Shown piece after piece: positions 22,763 to 30,289 of a stretch of 64,000 nucleotides of DNA. The position numbers and the translations under genes are program-made. Numbering within the stretch: the first letter of the stretch is position 1; each line of letters begins with the position of its first letter. The notes under the pieces are model-generated. The model worked only from the letters and a program-made list of their open reading frames with translations. It did no database searches and was not told the DNA's origin. The DNA comes from Flavobacterium sp. Sd200 (GTDB lineage: Bacteria > Bacteroidota > Bacteroidia > Flavobacteriales > Flavobacteriaceae), in the NCBI RefSeq assembly GCF_009826935.1, contig NZ_WUMN01000001.1, forward strand, positions 620,001-684,000, given 5' to 3'.

Positions 22763-23035
22763 TTATATTTGTTTATAATAAACAAATTCGGCATTGTTTT
22801 GCTCCCAGACATGATGCCCAATTGTACTAACACCGCGTTTATTGCTATACATGCAGTAAGCAGTACCTAAAAATCCCGATTGGTCTTCGTTTTCCGGTTC
22901 GGCAGGCTTCCATAAACAAACCTCGTTATGCTCTCCGGTGCTGTCATTTATAACGATTATCATGTAATATTCTTCTGTGGGCAGCGGCTCCGTGTGCCGG
23001 TTTTTATAGCCCTCTTTTAGTGTTAGGTTTTTCAT
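22763..23035 (-). CDS. Unknown early protein, 90 residues
   Basis: Last gene of the early operon. It has short strands and several Trp and Tyr (YYMIIVINDSTGEHNEV, FLGTAYCMYSN). No membrane segment. Its ATG overlaps the previous stop by four bases (ATGA coupling). No family is recognised. Confidence 0.5.
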   Translation of the reverse strand: MKNLTLKEGYKNRHTEPLPTEEYYMIIVINDSTGEHNEVCLWKPAEPENEDQSGFLGTAYCMYSNKRGVSTIGHHVWEQNNAEFVYYKQI

Positions 23036-23244
23036 AATTGAGATTTACAAAAGGAATAGCCTAGGTTAAAATCATTTGTTTGAATTACAAACTCCCATCG
23101 TTTCTTACCAAGCAGGCCAAAAAAGTAGGGGCGTTGGTATATTTCAAAACGGTATTCTTCTACCCAACCAATTTCAGGATCATTAATTTGCACAATACTG
23201 TACATAATGCTGTCTTCAAATAATTTAGATGATTGTTTTCTCAT
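23032..23244 (-). CDS. Unknown early protein, 70 residues
   Basis: A small soluble protein with YSIVQINDPEIGWVEEYRF and a FFGLLGKKRWEFVIQ segment. It is translationally coupled (ATGA) to the next gene, and lies two bases after the preceding stop. The wording of its N-terminal strand resembles that of the next gene (IVINDSTGEHNEV), so they could be distant paralogues. Confidence 0.5.
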   Translation of the reverse strand: MRKQSSKLFEDSIMYSIVQINDPEIGWVEEYRFEIYQRPYFFGLLGKKRWEFVIQTNDFNLGYSFCKSQL

Positions 23245-23246
23245 GA

Positions 23247-23594
23247 CTACTCTACAACTTTAGTTATCCAATCATATCCAGTAAAAAGGCCATATTTAGT
23301 ACTCATAGGTACATGTTGCCCAATAGTGGCACTGTTATAAGTGCCTGCGGTAACCTTGAAAGACTTGATATTACCGTTAGGCAACCTTAAAGAAAGGCTA
23401 TAACTTCCCGGAACCGGCTCGAATGTTGTTGCGGTAGTCATACGCTCGTTGTTTGGGCTTTGCGTTGGCGTGGTGGTAGCGTTGTTGGCTCCCATATCAA
23501 CAACTGTTGCATAATAGCCAACATTTGTTGCTGCAAGGGCATCAATAAAGATTAGCACGATAATAAAGGCGATAATTTTTGGTAGTTTTTTCAT
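23247..23594 (-). CDS. Exported or membrane-anchored early protein, 115 residues
   Basis: An N-terminal hydrophobic helix (IIAFIIVLIFIDALAATNVGY) could be a signal peptide or an anchor. The mature part is Thr/Asn-rich, with a beta-sheet segment (GSYSLSLRLPNGNIKSFKV). It is unusual in an early block. It might act at the envelope in superinfection exclusion; that is inference. Confidence 0.5.
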   Translation of the reverse strand: MKKLPKIIAFIIVLIFIDALAATNVGYYATVVDMGANNATTTPTQSPNNERMTTATTFEPVPGSYSLSLRLPNGNIKSFKVTAGTYNSATIGQHVPMSTKYGLFTGYDWITKVVE

Positions 23595-23615
23595 GTGATT
23601 TAATATTAATTGATT

Positions 23616-24245
23616 TTAGCCCCATTGCTCAGCCATTGCATTGGCGATGCCGGGGAATGTTTTACTTCTTGTTTTACCGTGGCCTTTACCCTGTTTCCCA
23701 AAAACAGAATATTTTGATTTTCCTGATTTATTCGATTTTGAATTATAAACTAAGTACTCAGGTTCAACGTGTGTTTTTACATCAAACAGTGTGTTATTAG
23801 CTGAATGAATTAGGGGGGACAGGTTCTTAAGCCACAGGCACGTTTTTTTGGGCACGTTGTCGCCAAAATAAAACGGGTTTACGATTTGCTCCGGAGGCCT
23901 TATGTAGGTAGATATTGCATCAATAGGATTTTCCAATGCAATTTTATCTATAGGAGCATTCAGAAGATCATACACAAACAACATTGCCTCATACCTTGCC
24001 TTCCAACGTTCAGGATTGTTTACAAAGTGCCTGTTAGCAGCAACAGTCAGATAGGTACATGGAGGGAAAGCAATCATCATATCATAATTTCCGCTGTAGG
24101 CTTCTTTCAGGGCATCGCCTTGTATATGCCATTCAGGATACCCGCCTGAGCACTCCTGTACATCGCAGCTAAATGCTTCATGACCTTTTGATCTAAAAGC
24201 TATTGTTACTGCCTGGCTCTCTTCGCAGGCCACTAATATCTTCAT
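23616..24245 (-). CDS. Methyltransferase-like protein, often annotated DNA cytosine methyltransferase
   Basis: The product has 209 residues. The N-terminus MKILVACEESQAVTIAF and the acidic strand FSCDVQ look like a SAM-binding Rossmann edge. AFPPCTYLTVAAN supplies the PPC motif, where a Cys in cytosine-5 methyltransferases attacks the base. The LENP segment follows. Phages carry this short family widely; it lacks the usual target-recognition domain, so true activity is uncertain. It may protect element DNA from restriction. Confidence 0.65.
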   Translation of the reverse strand: MKILVACEESQAVTIAFRSKGHEAFSCDVQECSGGYPEWHIQGDALKEAYSGNYDMMIAFPPCTYLTVAANRHFVNNPERWKARYEAMLFVYDLLNAPIDKIALENPIDAISTYIRPPEQIVNPFYFGDNVPKKTCLWLKNLSPLIHSANNTLFDVKTHVEPEYLVYNSKSNKSGKSKYSVFGKQGKGHGKTRSKTFPGIANAMAEQWG

Positions 24246-24260
24246 AACAAAACCGTTTAG

Positions 24261-24545
24261 TTATTTTGAGTAAATTTCGATTTTAAGGCGGTTTCGTATT
24301 AGAAAGGTGTATCTGTCTAACCCACCGTCCAAAGCCTTGTTAAAAAGCTTTATTTTAAGTTTTTCATCTGCAATGTAAACTGCAACCTCGTTTGCACTGC
24401 ATATACCGGCATGGGCGTATTTAGGCTGTTTTATCTCGCCAACAGTTGTTGTAACTGTTTCAATACCTACCCATTCATACACATGCATGTTGAAATATCG
24501 ATTCATTTCGGCATGCAAAGGGTTGTTGCTTTTAACCGCTGGCAT
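24261..24545 (-). CDS. Unknown early protein, 94 residues
   Basis: A small mixed protein. Middle: YEWVGIETVTTTVGEIKQ and KYAHAGICSANEVAVYIADE. C-terminus is Arg/Lys-rich (YTFLIRNRLKIEIYSK). No known family. A CAACAGTTG palindrome (24440-24448) lies within it. Confidence 0.45.
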   Translation of the reverse strand: MPAVKSNNPLHAEMNRYFNMHVYEWVGIETVTTTVGEIKQPKYAHAGICSANEVAVYIADEKLKIKLFNKALDGGLDRYTFLIRNRLKIEIYSK

Positions 24546-24566
24546 GGCCTACAGCATTAAAGATTT

Positions 24567-24776
24567 TCATAGCCTTTTTAAAAAACTTATCAAAAGTGTT
24601 CTTAGATAGATTTTAGCATGCCCATTGGGTGCTATAGGGCTGGTTCGTGTATCGGCATAGCTAATGCTCATAATACCATGTTCAGCATTGGAATAGTCAA
24701 TCTCTAACATATCAAAGCCAACAATTTTGTAAAACCGGTTGCCTTGCTGTTTGTAAATGGGTTCTGTTTTCGGCAT
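24567..24776 (-). CDS. Unknown early protein, 69 residues
   Basis: A small protein with KIVGFDMLEIDYSNAEHGIM and a basic helical C-terminus (YLRTLLISFLKRL). No membrane segment is clear. Separated by 50 bases from the next small gene upstream. Unknown. Confidence 0.45.
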   Translation of the reverse strand: MPKTEPIYKQQGNRFYKIVGFDMLEIDYSNAEHGIMSISYADTRTSPIAPNGHAKIYLRTLLISFLKRL

Positions 24777-24827
24777 AATGTGGTAGTTTTAAAAGGCCAG
24801 TAAAGGGCCAGGAATTGTATTATATGG

Positions 24828-24929
24828 TTATCGTTTTTTACTGAGTTGCTTTATTTTCCTGCAAGCCAAACGGCCAACAACAAGGCCAAGCATTACAGCC
24901 ATGGCCAGTGCTTCTAAAAAGTGTGTCAT
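24828..24929 (-). CDS. 33-residue single-span membrane peptide
   Basis: A very short gene, ATG 24929 to TAA 24828. The sequence is an amphipathic helix and membrane segment (LEALAMAVMLGLVVGRLAC) then a basic tail KIKQLSKKR. The ATG overlaps the stop of the preceding gene (ATGA coupling), the main support that it is real. Unknown function; small toxic or regulatory membrane peptides have this look. Confidence 0.55.
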   Translation of the reverse strand: MTHFLEALAMAVMLGLVVGRLACRKIKQLSKKR

Positions 24930-25090
24930 ATTTTATCTATGGGTTTAAGTTTCCCCAAAATGTGCAGGAAAAAGCCAACAACGGCACATAGCAGGCTCCA
25001 AATGGCTAAAGGTGTTGCGGCAATAAAATAGCCTCCACCGCCAATAATAAGGGCGGCAACAATGGTTAGAATGATCTTTATGCGTTTCAT
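24926..25090 (-). CDS. 54-residue membrane protein with two hydrophobic segments
   Basis: Gene from ATG 25090 to TGA 24926. It reads basic start MKRIK, then IILTIVAALIIGGGGYFIAA and IWSLLCAVVGFFLHIL, with a basic end. It overlaps both neighbours by ATGA-type coupling, upstream and downstream. The alternative reading of this stretch in another frame has Cys/Trp-rich nonsense composition and is rejected. Function unknown. Confidence 0.6.
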   Translation of the reverse strand: MKRIKIILTIVAALIIGGGGYFIAATPLAIWSLLCAVVGFFLHILGKLKPIDKI

Positions 25091-25347
25091 ATCGCTTCTT
25101 TTTTAGAATAGGGGTTATAATAATCTTTAGGCAGGCCAAACTGTTCTACAAATTCCTGTAGTTCGTCGTGGCGCACGTTTTTATCATAGATGGTTTTACC
25201 CGGTGGTAGTTTGCGGTTATCAGATATTATGGCATTAATGGCGTGGCGTATGTTCTTTTCAGACACACCACAGGATATATACCATTTGGTAAGTTGATTT
25301 TTGCTCGTGCTGTATGGTAGTGGCTTAAGTTTATCTGTACCTGTCAT
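25087..25347 (-). CDS. Unknown early protein, 86 residues
   Basis: A basic helical protein with KWYISCGVSEKNIRHAINAI and an acidic LQEFVEQFGLP segment; the GVSEKNIRHAIN stretch could be a helix-turn-helix-like element, but it is too short to call. Its stop overlaps the start of the next gene. Early operon member. Confidence 0.5.
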   Translation of the reverse strand: MTGTDKLKPLPYSTSKNQLTKWYISCGVSEKNIRHAINAIISDNRKLPPGKTIYDKNVRHDELQEFVEQFGLPKDYYNPYSKKEAI

Positions 25348-25368
25348 TGAACTAACCGCATTTTTTAA

Positions 25369-25722
25369 TTACTGTCCTGGTGTTAGGTTTTTAAATTCGT
25401 TATCAATACCGTTCTTGTATTTTTCAGCAACAAATGTTTGATAGGGCGTGCGGCCATCGCGTTTCCAAAGGCAGCATTTAAATATTACAGCAGCTTCAGT
25501 GGCATTAAACTTCAGGTTATAGAATTTACTGTCACTTTCTACCTTTTTGCGCAATGCTACCCATAGGCGTTGGGCGGTGTCTACAGCAATAATGGCATTT
25601 ATAAAATCATCAATACTTCTAAAATAAAGGCCATACACCTGTATGTTGCTGTAACATTCTAATTCGCGTTGCAGTACAATTACTTCGTCGCGGTCTACCT
25701 TTGTAAATTTTATGGCTTTCAT
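25369..25722 (-). CDS. Unknown early protein, 117 residues
   Basis: A soluble helical protein beginning MKAIKFTKVDRDEVIVLQRE, with many Arg/Lys and three Cys. It has KFNATEAAVIFKCC and a C-terminus rich in Lys/Asn. Its stop is followed closely by the next gene. No family is recognised. Confidence 0.5.
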   Translation of the reverse strand: MKAIKFTKVDRDEVIVLQRELECYSNIQVYGLYFRSIDDFINAIIAVDTAQRLWVALRKKVESDSKFYNLKFNATEAAVIFKCCLWKRDGRTPYQTFVAEKYKNGIDNEFKNLTPGQ

Positions 25723-25723
25723 A

Positions 25724-25957
25724 TCATCTGTATTCTACTATTTTTGGCCGCTTTTTCTCCTGGTTGTCATAAAATTGTATTACCTGAGTAATATTGATGT
25801 CTTTAGTAGCCTGGAACCTCCGGAGCATGCCGGCAATGATCTTTTCTTCGGGCTTATGGTCATGGCTAAGGATGCTAAACCAAATAATATTTGGCAATCC
25901 CGGTTTTGTTAGCGCAATCATCTTTATGCGCGATTTTACACTGCAAAATACTGGCAT
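25724..25957 (-). CDS. Unknown early protein, 77 residues
   Basis: A small basic protein, MPVFCSVKSRIKMIALTKPG then a helical centre (EEKIIAGMLRRFQATKD) and a basic C-terminus. It lies between the large replication-like gene and the 117-residue gene with spacings of three and one bases. No function assigned. Confidence 0.5.
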   Translation of the reverse strand: MPVFCSVKSRIKMIALTKPGLPNIIWFSILSHDHKPEEKIIAGMLRRFQATKDINITQVIQFYDNQEKKRPKIVEYR

Positions 25958-25960
25958 GGC

Positions 25961-27658
25961 TTAAAATTTAGTTTCGGTTATCATTTTCTCAATTGTTGTT
26001 GCAAGCTTGTTTTTGAACTGCGTTGGCAGGTTGTTCTCTACATAGTCAAGCAACTGGTTAACAGTAATTTTGTTGGTAAGGAAACGCCTAACGGCCGCAT
26101 CAAACTTTTTAGAGTAGTCTATGGTTTCAAGGCGCAGCTTGGCGTTTTTCTCTAACCTGCGTTTAGCTTCGGGCTTTTCTTCCTGGTATTTAACATGCCT
26201 TTTCCAAGCCTTTTCGGTGTATTCAAAGCCAATTTCTTTGGCAGCTTTGCGCGTAAAATCAAAGTAGTTAGACGGGTAAAGTGTTGAAATTCCTGTACGC
26301 ACAAACCATTTGCGCGCATGCTCTAACCTCCAACGCAGTTGCGATACATCATCAATAATGTTTGCCTTTTGGAAGTGATAGCCGTTGAATGTGATGAACT
26401 TATGTTCCATCCAGTAGTTAATTGCCTTTTTCCATGCCCCGGCATAAACCGTTTGGCCACGGTAGAGTTTAGCAGCATTTTTAAAGAAATCCTGGATTAC
26501 CAACTCGCGGAACTCAGCCCGGGTAAGGTAGCCGCCCATTGCTTCTTTGTACAATAGCCTAACATCAATGGGTTGGTAGCTATCGTGCAGGCCTGCTGCC
26601 AGTTCCAACGCCAGTTGTTGGGGGTGTATAATGAGCGCACGGAGTTTATGGCTTAAAGTTTCTTCAAATTTTTCATCTTTTTTCGCGGCCGCGCCCCCTG
26701 GTGAATCCGGGGTTTGCTTGCTTCGGGGTGTTCCTGCTAAAATGCTCCTGCTAATCTCAAAGGATGTCGACGAAGGAGACACCTTATCGACAGAGGTTTG
26801 CGCAGCGACCTCCTTTTTCTTATAATCCTCTGAAAAAGTTCCAGTAGCTTCATAGTGTTTAGGTAACTTTTTCTCTCGGTCAGGGTTAAGAGGCTGATTT
26901 TCAGCTGAGGCAACTTTATTGGTTGCGAGATCAAGAATTACCAAAATATCAGGGTTAATTTCCACTTTTACACCCAAAAAGCGGCCAATAAACGTGCTGT
27001 CTAAGAACACACCAGCCTCTTCAAGGCGGTAACGGTGGTTGCGCACGGTTTTGGTGCATACATCAATAGAAAGCTCTCCATTGCGCTTTAAATTGGTTAT
27101 ATGAAAACTGTTGGTTACGAGCGGCTGCACCGGGGTGGCGGTGCGCACCTTTAAATTGCGGTACTCGTTGTTGCGCCTGCGCAGCTGCGCATCATAAAGG
27201 TGCAGCCAGTTGGCAAAATGCATTTCTGTGCCATACTTTAGCGTTTGTATGCGCTTTTTGTCCAGTAAACGGCTAAAAGTTTCACCTGCTTTATCTACCT
27301 CGGCATTATAATCACGCGTTGAAAGGTGGGCAAATCTTTTTCTAAAATTTGCAATAATTTGTTTCTCATATTCAGCAAGTTGATTGTTTTCTTTGTATAT
27401 TTGTACACCTGCGTTATGCTTATCAATTAACTCGTTTTCTGCCTTAGTGCGAAAGTTGTATTGAGCGGCATAAATGCGGTAATTATCCATCGTTCTTGCA
27501 AACGCTTCTCCTGCTATTGCCGGATATACGGCTGTAAGCACATTGGATTGTTCTTTTGAGTTAGTTTCCGGTTCGGGCAGCTGCACACTGGGTTGGTAGC
27601 CAAAAAGTTTGGCAGCTGTCAAGGCCCCGGCAATATTATTTACCTGGTTAGTTCTCAT
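25961..27658 (-). CDS. Probable replication / DNA-binding protein, 565 residues
   Basis: The largest early gene. Residues ~165-235 read as a winged-helix segment (FHITNLKRNGELSIDVCTKT, then VRNHRYRLEEAGVFLDS and an FLGVKVEINPDILVIL strand), a pattern seen in replication initiators of plasmids and phages. After a Ser/Lys linker (~270-330) a helical half follows (TRAEFRELVIQDFFKNAAKL, KFITFNGYHF, RWRLEHARKWFV). No helicase, primase or polymerase motif is visible. Position and size make it the best candidate for a replication initiator of the element. The call is inference. Confidence 0.5.
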   Translation of the reverse strand: MRTNQVNNIAGALTAAKLFGYQPSVQLPEPETNSKEQSNVLTAVYPAIAGEAFARTMDNYRIYAAQYNFRTKAENELIDKHNAGVQIYKENNQLAEYEKQIIANFRKRFAHLSTRDYNAEVDKAGETFSRLLDKKRIQTLKYGTEMHFANWLHLYDAQLRRRNNEYRNLKVRTATPVQPLVTNSFHITNLKRNGELSIDVCTKTVRNHRYRLEEAGVFLDSTFIGRFLGVKVEINPDILVILDLATNKVASAENQPLNPDREKKLPKHYEATGTFSEDYKKKEVAAQTSVDKVSPSSTSFEISRSILAGTPRSKQTPDSPGGAAAKKDEKFEETLSHKLRALIIHPQQLALELAAGLHDSYQPIDVRLLYKEAMGGYLTRAEFRELVIQDFFKNAAKLYRGQTVYAGAWKKAINYWMEHKFITFNGYHFQKANIIDDVSQLRWRLEHARKWFVRTGISTLYPSNYFDFTRKAAKEIGFEYTEKAWKRHVKYQEEKPEAKRRLEKNAKLRLETIDYSKKFDAAVRRFLTNKITVNQLLDYVENNLPTQFKNKLATTIEKMITETKF

Positions 27659-27956
27659 TGTTGTTGTTTGTTTTAGGATTAGGTTCTAATTTTGTAGTTT
27701 TTGTGTAGCCGTAAATTTTCTGATCTATGATTGAAATAGCTTCTGCAACATTTTTAGCCCAGTACCCTTCATAGATAAAATCATCTTCAGCAGGATGATT
27801 ATGTTTTAAAGCTCCCATGCTTACGTATATCTCCTTTAAAATTTTTCCCTTTAAATACCGTGTCTCTATATCTACTCTACAGTTATAGCTTATCATTCCA
27901 GGATGTAGCGCAATCATCTTTTCTTTAAGGATTTCGCATAAACGTTCGTTCGTCAT
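27648..27956 (-). CDS. Unknown early protein, 102 residues
   Basis: A soluble protein with ERLCEILKEKMIALHPGM, YNCRVDIETRYLKGKILKEI and GYWAKNVAEAISIID segments. It overlaps the 565-residue gene by 11 bases and the upstream gene by four (ATGA). No family is recognised. Confidence 0.5.
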   Translation of the reverse strand: MTNERLCEILKEKMIALHPGMISYNCRVDIETRYLKGKILKEIYVSMGALKHNHPAEDDFIYEGYWAKNVAEAISIIDQKIYGYTKTTKLEPNPKTNNNNEN

Positions 27957-28324
27957 ACGGCTTCAGCTTTAAGTTCTTCCTGTAGGCGCGCTATTGTACG
28001 GTTCAGGTGGTCTAAACGCGGTTGCAACGCTTGTTGCTTGATGTCTTCAACGGTTGTTGTTGGATAGAGTTTATTAGCTGCTGTGTACCACAATATACCC
28101 AGTGGGTTAGGATGCCTTGTGTTAAGATCTCGACAGAGTTCTAACAACACATCATATTCATTTGCGAGAGCCATCCGGAATAATACACAAAAGCCGAACT
28201 CTAATCCATCATGTGTTAGACCTATATAAAAATCATGTACGCACGTTGAATTATCTACATCAATGTATTGGGTATATAATCCTTTAGTCCAAAGTAACGT
28301 TTCAAGTATTTCCTGCTTTGTCAT
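27953..28324 (-). CDS. Unknown early protein, 123 residues
   Basis: A soluble helical protein, KQEILETLLWTKGLYTQYID at the start, and a coiled-coil C-terminus (LDHLNRTIARLQEELKAE). Four-base overlaps with both neighbours mark tight translational coupling. No family is recognised. It contains two CAAC/GTTG palindromes in its coding DNA (28024-28037 and 28048-28056). Confidence 0.5.
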   Translation of the reverse strand: MTKQEILETLLWTKGLYTQYIDVDNSTCVHDFYIGLTHDGLEFGFCVLFRMALANEYDVLLELCRDLNTRHPNPLGILWYTAANKLYPTTTVEDIKQQALQPRLDHLNRTIARLQEELKAEAV

Positions 28325-28605
28325 ACCTCCAAGCGTTTAGCCGTAGCGGTTATATCGGTATCTGTAATAAATACAGCATTGGCCTTAACCTCTTTTATTT
28401 CCTGTATGTAGTAGTAAATGTCTTTAACACCGCCGCTTTCTAAGCCTGTTTTAACCATTTTAGTGGCTGCGTGTATGCGGTCTCCCACATGTACAATGCG
28501 GTTACCCGGCACAGTAAATTTTATAACCGGGCTGGCCTGCCATTCCTGGGGCGATTGAGGCCACTCCCGTAGCCTGGCATCGGTATTGTTTTTAAATGTT
28601 TGCAT
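28321..28605 (-). CDS. Unknown early protein, 94 residues
   Basis: A small beta-type protein with KFTVPGNRIVHVGDRIHAAT and YYYIQEIKEVKANAVFITD; it looks like a small OB- or SH3-type barrel, unassigned. It overlaps the upstream 46-residue gene by 14 bases and the next by four. Confidence 0.5.
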   Translation of the reverse strand: MQTFKNNTDARLREWPQSPQEWQASPVIKFTVPGNRIVHVGDRIHAATKMVKTGLESGGVKDIYYYIQEIKEVKANAVFITDTDITATAKRLEV

Positions 28606-28732
28606 TGGTAGTAGGGTTTAAAGTTTCAGCATCATTAACCTCTATTTCTTGCGCGTTGCGCTCCTGTTTTGCAATGGCCTCCGGATCCAGTACAGGCCTG
28701 CCATCTAAATCATAAACTTTGTGTGTTTCCAT
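28592..28732 (-). CDS. 46-residue acidic protein
   Basis: A short gene from ATG 28732 to TAA 28592. It begins METHKVYDLDGRPVLDPEAI, then a charged helix and an Asn/Thr-rich end. It has no hydrophobic segment. Its 3' end overlaps the next start by 14 bases. Unknown function. Confidence 0.5.
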   Translation of the reverse strand: METHKVYDLDGRPVLDPEAIAKQERNAQEIEVNDAETLNPTTNANI

Positions 28733-28757
28733 AGTTGTAGCTTTTAACCCCTTGGCG

Positions 28758-28781
28758 GCCGGCATGCATCATGCTGCCGGC
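28758..28781. other. GC-rich hairpin in the early operon
   Basis: GCCGGCA pairs with TGCCGGC across a 10-base loop, in a gap of 87 bases between two early genes. No T run follows, so it is more likely a processing or attenuation structure than a terminator. Confidence 0.4.
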
Positions 28782-28819
28782 GGCTTCGGGTAGATTGCAA
28801 TTACTTGCACTGAGGTATC

Positions 28820-29125
28820 TTAATGGGTTAAAGTTTTAGCAGGTTGAAGCCATATTTGCATAAACTGGCCAATGCGGTTAATGTGTAGCAGCTTTGGTAC
28901 TACACCGGCACGCTTAAAACAGTCCAGGGCTTTTTTGGGGTTTGTTTTCTTTTGGTTAGAAAAGCTTATATGCACCATTGCCATATTGGGCTGCAAGCTG
29001 CCGGAAGAAACTCCGGCAACGCAGCGCATTTTGTTTAGCTTGGCAATGGGTTTTTGTAAAAGGGTAGGTACGGTTCCTGCCGGGGGCATACAGCCACCCG
29101 CAGGGGTAAGGTTTGTTTTTAGCAT
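28820..29125 (-). CDS. Unknown basic early protein, 101 residues
   Basis: A basic protein with Met/Gln/Lys-rich sequence and a PAGGCMPPAG segment near the start, then FSNQKKTNPKKALDCFKRAG. No membrane segment. The Pro/Gly/Cys start is unusual for a soluble protein, so the true start may be downstream. Early region; no family recognised. Confidence 0.4.
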   Translation of the reverse strand: MLKTNLTPAGGCMPPAGTVPTLLQKPIAKLNKMRCVAGVSSGSLQPNMAMVHISFSNQKKTNPKKALDCFKRAGVVPKLLHINRIGQFMQIWLQPAKTLTH

Positions 29126-29198
29126 AATTAAATTATTTAGGTTTCGGGTTTAGCAACAACAATTGTTGCATGGTTTTTTGTTATAAATGTGTTAAAGC

Positions 29199-29229
29199 TT
29201 TGTCCCTACTTCATTTATCACTATTTTTG
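29199..29229 (+). promoter_or_regulatory. Consensus promoter of a candidate small RNA
   Basis: TTTG at 29199-29202, 19 bases, TATTTTTG at 29222-29229. The same geometry as the tRNA promoters. It points against the flanking leftward genes. Confidence 0.7.
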
Positions 29230-29233
29230 CAGC

Positions 29234-29308
29234 GATAAGTATAATTACCTGCTTCCAACAGGTTATTTATCTTTCGGGTAGGTGCGGGGTGGTGCCCGCA
29301 CTTTTTTA
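29234..29308 (+). ncRNA. Candidate small RNA, about 75 nt, with own promoter and terminator
   Basis: A transcript starting ~5 bases after the -7 element would open with a hairpin whose arms run GATAA...ACCTG (29234-29251) and CAGGT...TTATC (29259-29271). It ends with a terminator, GTGCGGG, 6-base loop, CCCGCAC, T6 (29282-29308). No open frame fits, and there is no rightward gene nearby. It lies in a 175-base gap between leftward early genes. It could be an antisense or copy/immunity regulator. No known family. Confidence 0.6.
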
Positions 29309-29530
29309 TTTTACCACCATTAGTTTTTTCTTTCCAAATCGTTCTGATTTTTGTTTTTCAAGTATTTTCATTAAAGCATCCGTACATTCTGCATCGGTGT
29401 ACTGGCCATCATCTTTTTTAACTTCAACAGGTTGCAGCAGCTTTACATCGGCGTCGACCATTTTATATAAGCGTAACCGCTCCTCCTCCGGAAGTGCCAT
29501 ATACACGTTATATACTGTTTCTGCCTGCAT
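29306..29530 (-). CDS. Unknown early protein, 74 residues
   Basis: A helical acidic/basic protein (VYMALPEEERLRLYKMVDAD, then LMKILEKQKSERFGKKK). It resembles small helix-rich DNA-binding or antitoxin-like proteins, but nothing specific. The 3' end abuts the small-RNA terminator, so the gene could share it antisense. Confidence 0.5.
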   Translation of the reverse strand: MQAETVYNVYMALPEEERLRLYKMVDADVKLLQPVEVKKDDGQYTDAECTDALMKILEKQKSERFGKKKLMVVK

Positions 29531-29536
29531 TGTTGT

Positions 29537-29725
29537 TTAGCTTTTAGATAGCTTTTTTATCTGTTTATATTTGTCCTGGATGCGATTATCATACGCGTTC
29601 ATTTGTATCGTGCGCTTTAGCTGGTTGCTATGCAAAGGGCTATTGCTATACCACTGTTTGCCATACTCTAAATTTTTTATCTCATGCTCCAGTATCTCTA
29701 TTTTTTGTTCAATCGATAAATCCAT
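29537..29725 (-). CDS. Small coiled-coil protein, 62 residues
   Basis: A helical protein, MDLSIEQKIEILEHEIKNLE, then Tyr-rich and Lys-rich sections, predicted coiled coil. First gene of the leftward early block, facing a divergent rightward gene. Six bases separate it from the next gene. Unknown. Confidence 0.5.
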   Translation of the reverse strand: MDLSIEQKIEILEHEIKNLEYGKQWYSNSPLHSNQLKRTIQMNAYDNRIQDKYKQIKKLSKS

Positions 29726-29746
29726 ACTATGTATTTATAAAACCAA

Positions 29747-29819
29747 AGCCGCCTAAAAATATCAACCAACCAAAAAACTGAATATGCACAACAAAAGGGG
29801 CGGCTAAGGTTTATTTTTG
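29747..29819. promoter_or_regulatory. Divergent control region between early genes
   Basis: An inverted pair AGCCGCC (29747-29753) and GGCGGCT (29799-29805) flanks 45 bases between divergent genes. TATTTTTG at 29812-29819 is a good -7 element for the rightward gene at 29844. No TTTG at -33. Probably an operator region. Confidence 0.45.
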
Positions 29820-29843
29820 TATCATTGTGTTTTTATATAATCA

Positions 29844-30134
29844 ATGGATAACTCTGCTTTAATTTCTGCTCTAAAGGTTGAATGTGAAAAATTACTGAAA
29901 ACGTATAAGGACGAAGCTCTTAAAATACCTGCCTTTAAATCTGTAAAACAAAAAGTTACTAAAACAGATATTGACAAACTGGGCGATGTGTTTTTGAGAT
30001 ACACAAACGAGTTAGACAAAATGTGCGATAACAGCCCTGCTGAAAACCCCGATCTATCTCACTACATTGATACCGTTTTTAAACACTATAGTACTTTATT
30101 TTTAGAATTTACCCGGAAGCTTCAGGGTAAATAG
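29844..30134 (+). CDS. Unknown helical protein, 96 residues
   Basis: A soluble helical protein (SALISALKVECEKLLKTYKD, KTDIDKLGDVFLRYTNELDK, DLSHYIDTVFKHYSTLF). Its end overlaps the end of the convergent leftward gene by 26 bases. The overlap contains TTTACCC...GGGTAAA, a hairpin at 30109-30132. No family is recognised. Confidence 0.5.
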   Translation: MDNSALISALKVECEKLLKTYKDEALKIPAFKSVKQKVTKTDIDKLGDVFLRYTNELDKMCDNSPAENPDLSHYIDTVFKHYSTLFLEFTRKLQGK

Positions 30135-30258
30135 ATGTATCATCCAAAGGTGTCGCATTATCTTCATAGAACTGTTTTAAAACAAGTTCTCTAAACTCAT
30201 GTCTTGATATTGAGGGGTCGTTAGCCATTTCTTTAAGTTGTTCTGTGGTATATCCCAT
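30109..30258 (-). CDS. 49-residue protein resembling a segment of the replication-like protein
   Basis: The first ATG that fits is at 30258; a longer non-ATG frame runs to 30336. It reads MGYTTEQLKEMANDPSISRH then EFRELVLKQFYEDNATPL. The R-x-EFRELV-x-x-x-F pattern also occurs in the 565-residue protein (TRAEFRELVIQDFF). It may be a competitor or a leftover duplicate. It overlaps the rightward 96-residue gene at its 3' end. Confidence 0.45.
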   Translation of the reverse strand: MGYTTEQLKEMANDPSISRHEFRELVLKQFYEDNATPLDDTSIYPEASG

Positions 30259-30289
30259 AACTTTAAAAATCCTTTTCTTACTAAATCTG

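Noticed and set aside
24945..25139. 64-residue Cys/Trp/His-rich frame
   Set aside because: The same DNA codes in another frame for a coupled 54-residue membrane protein; codon pattern and coupling favour the latter.
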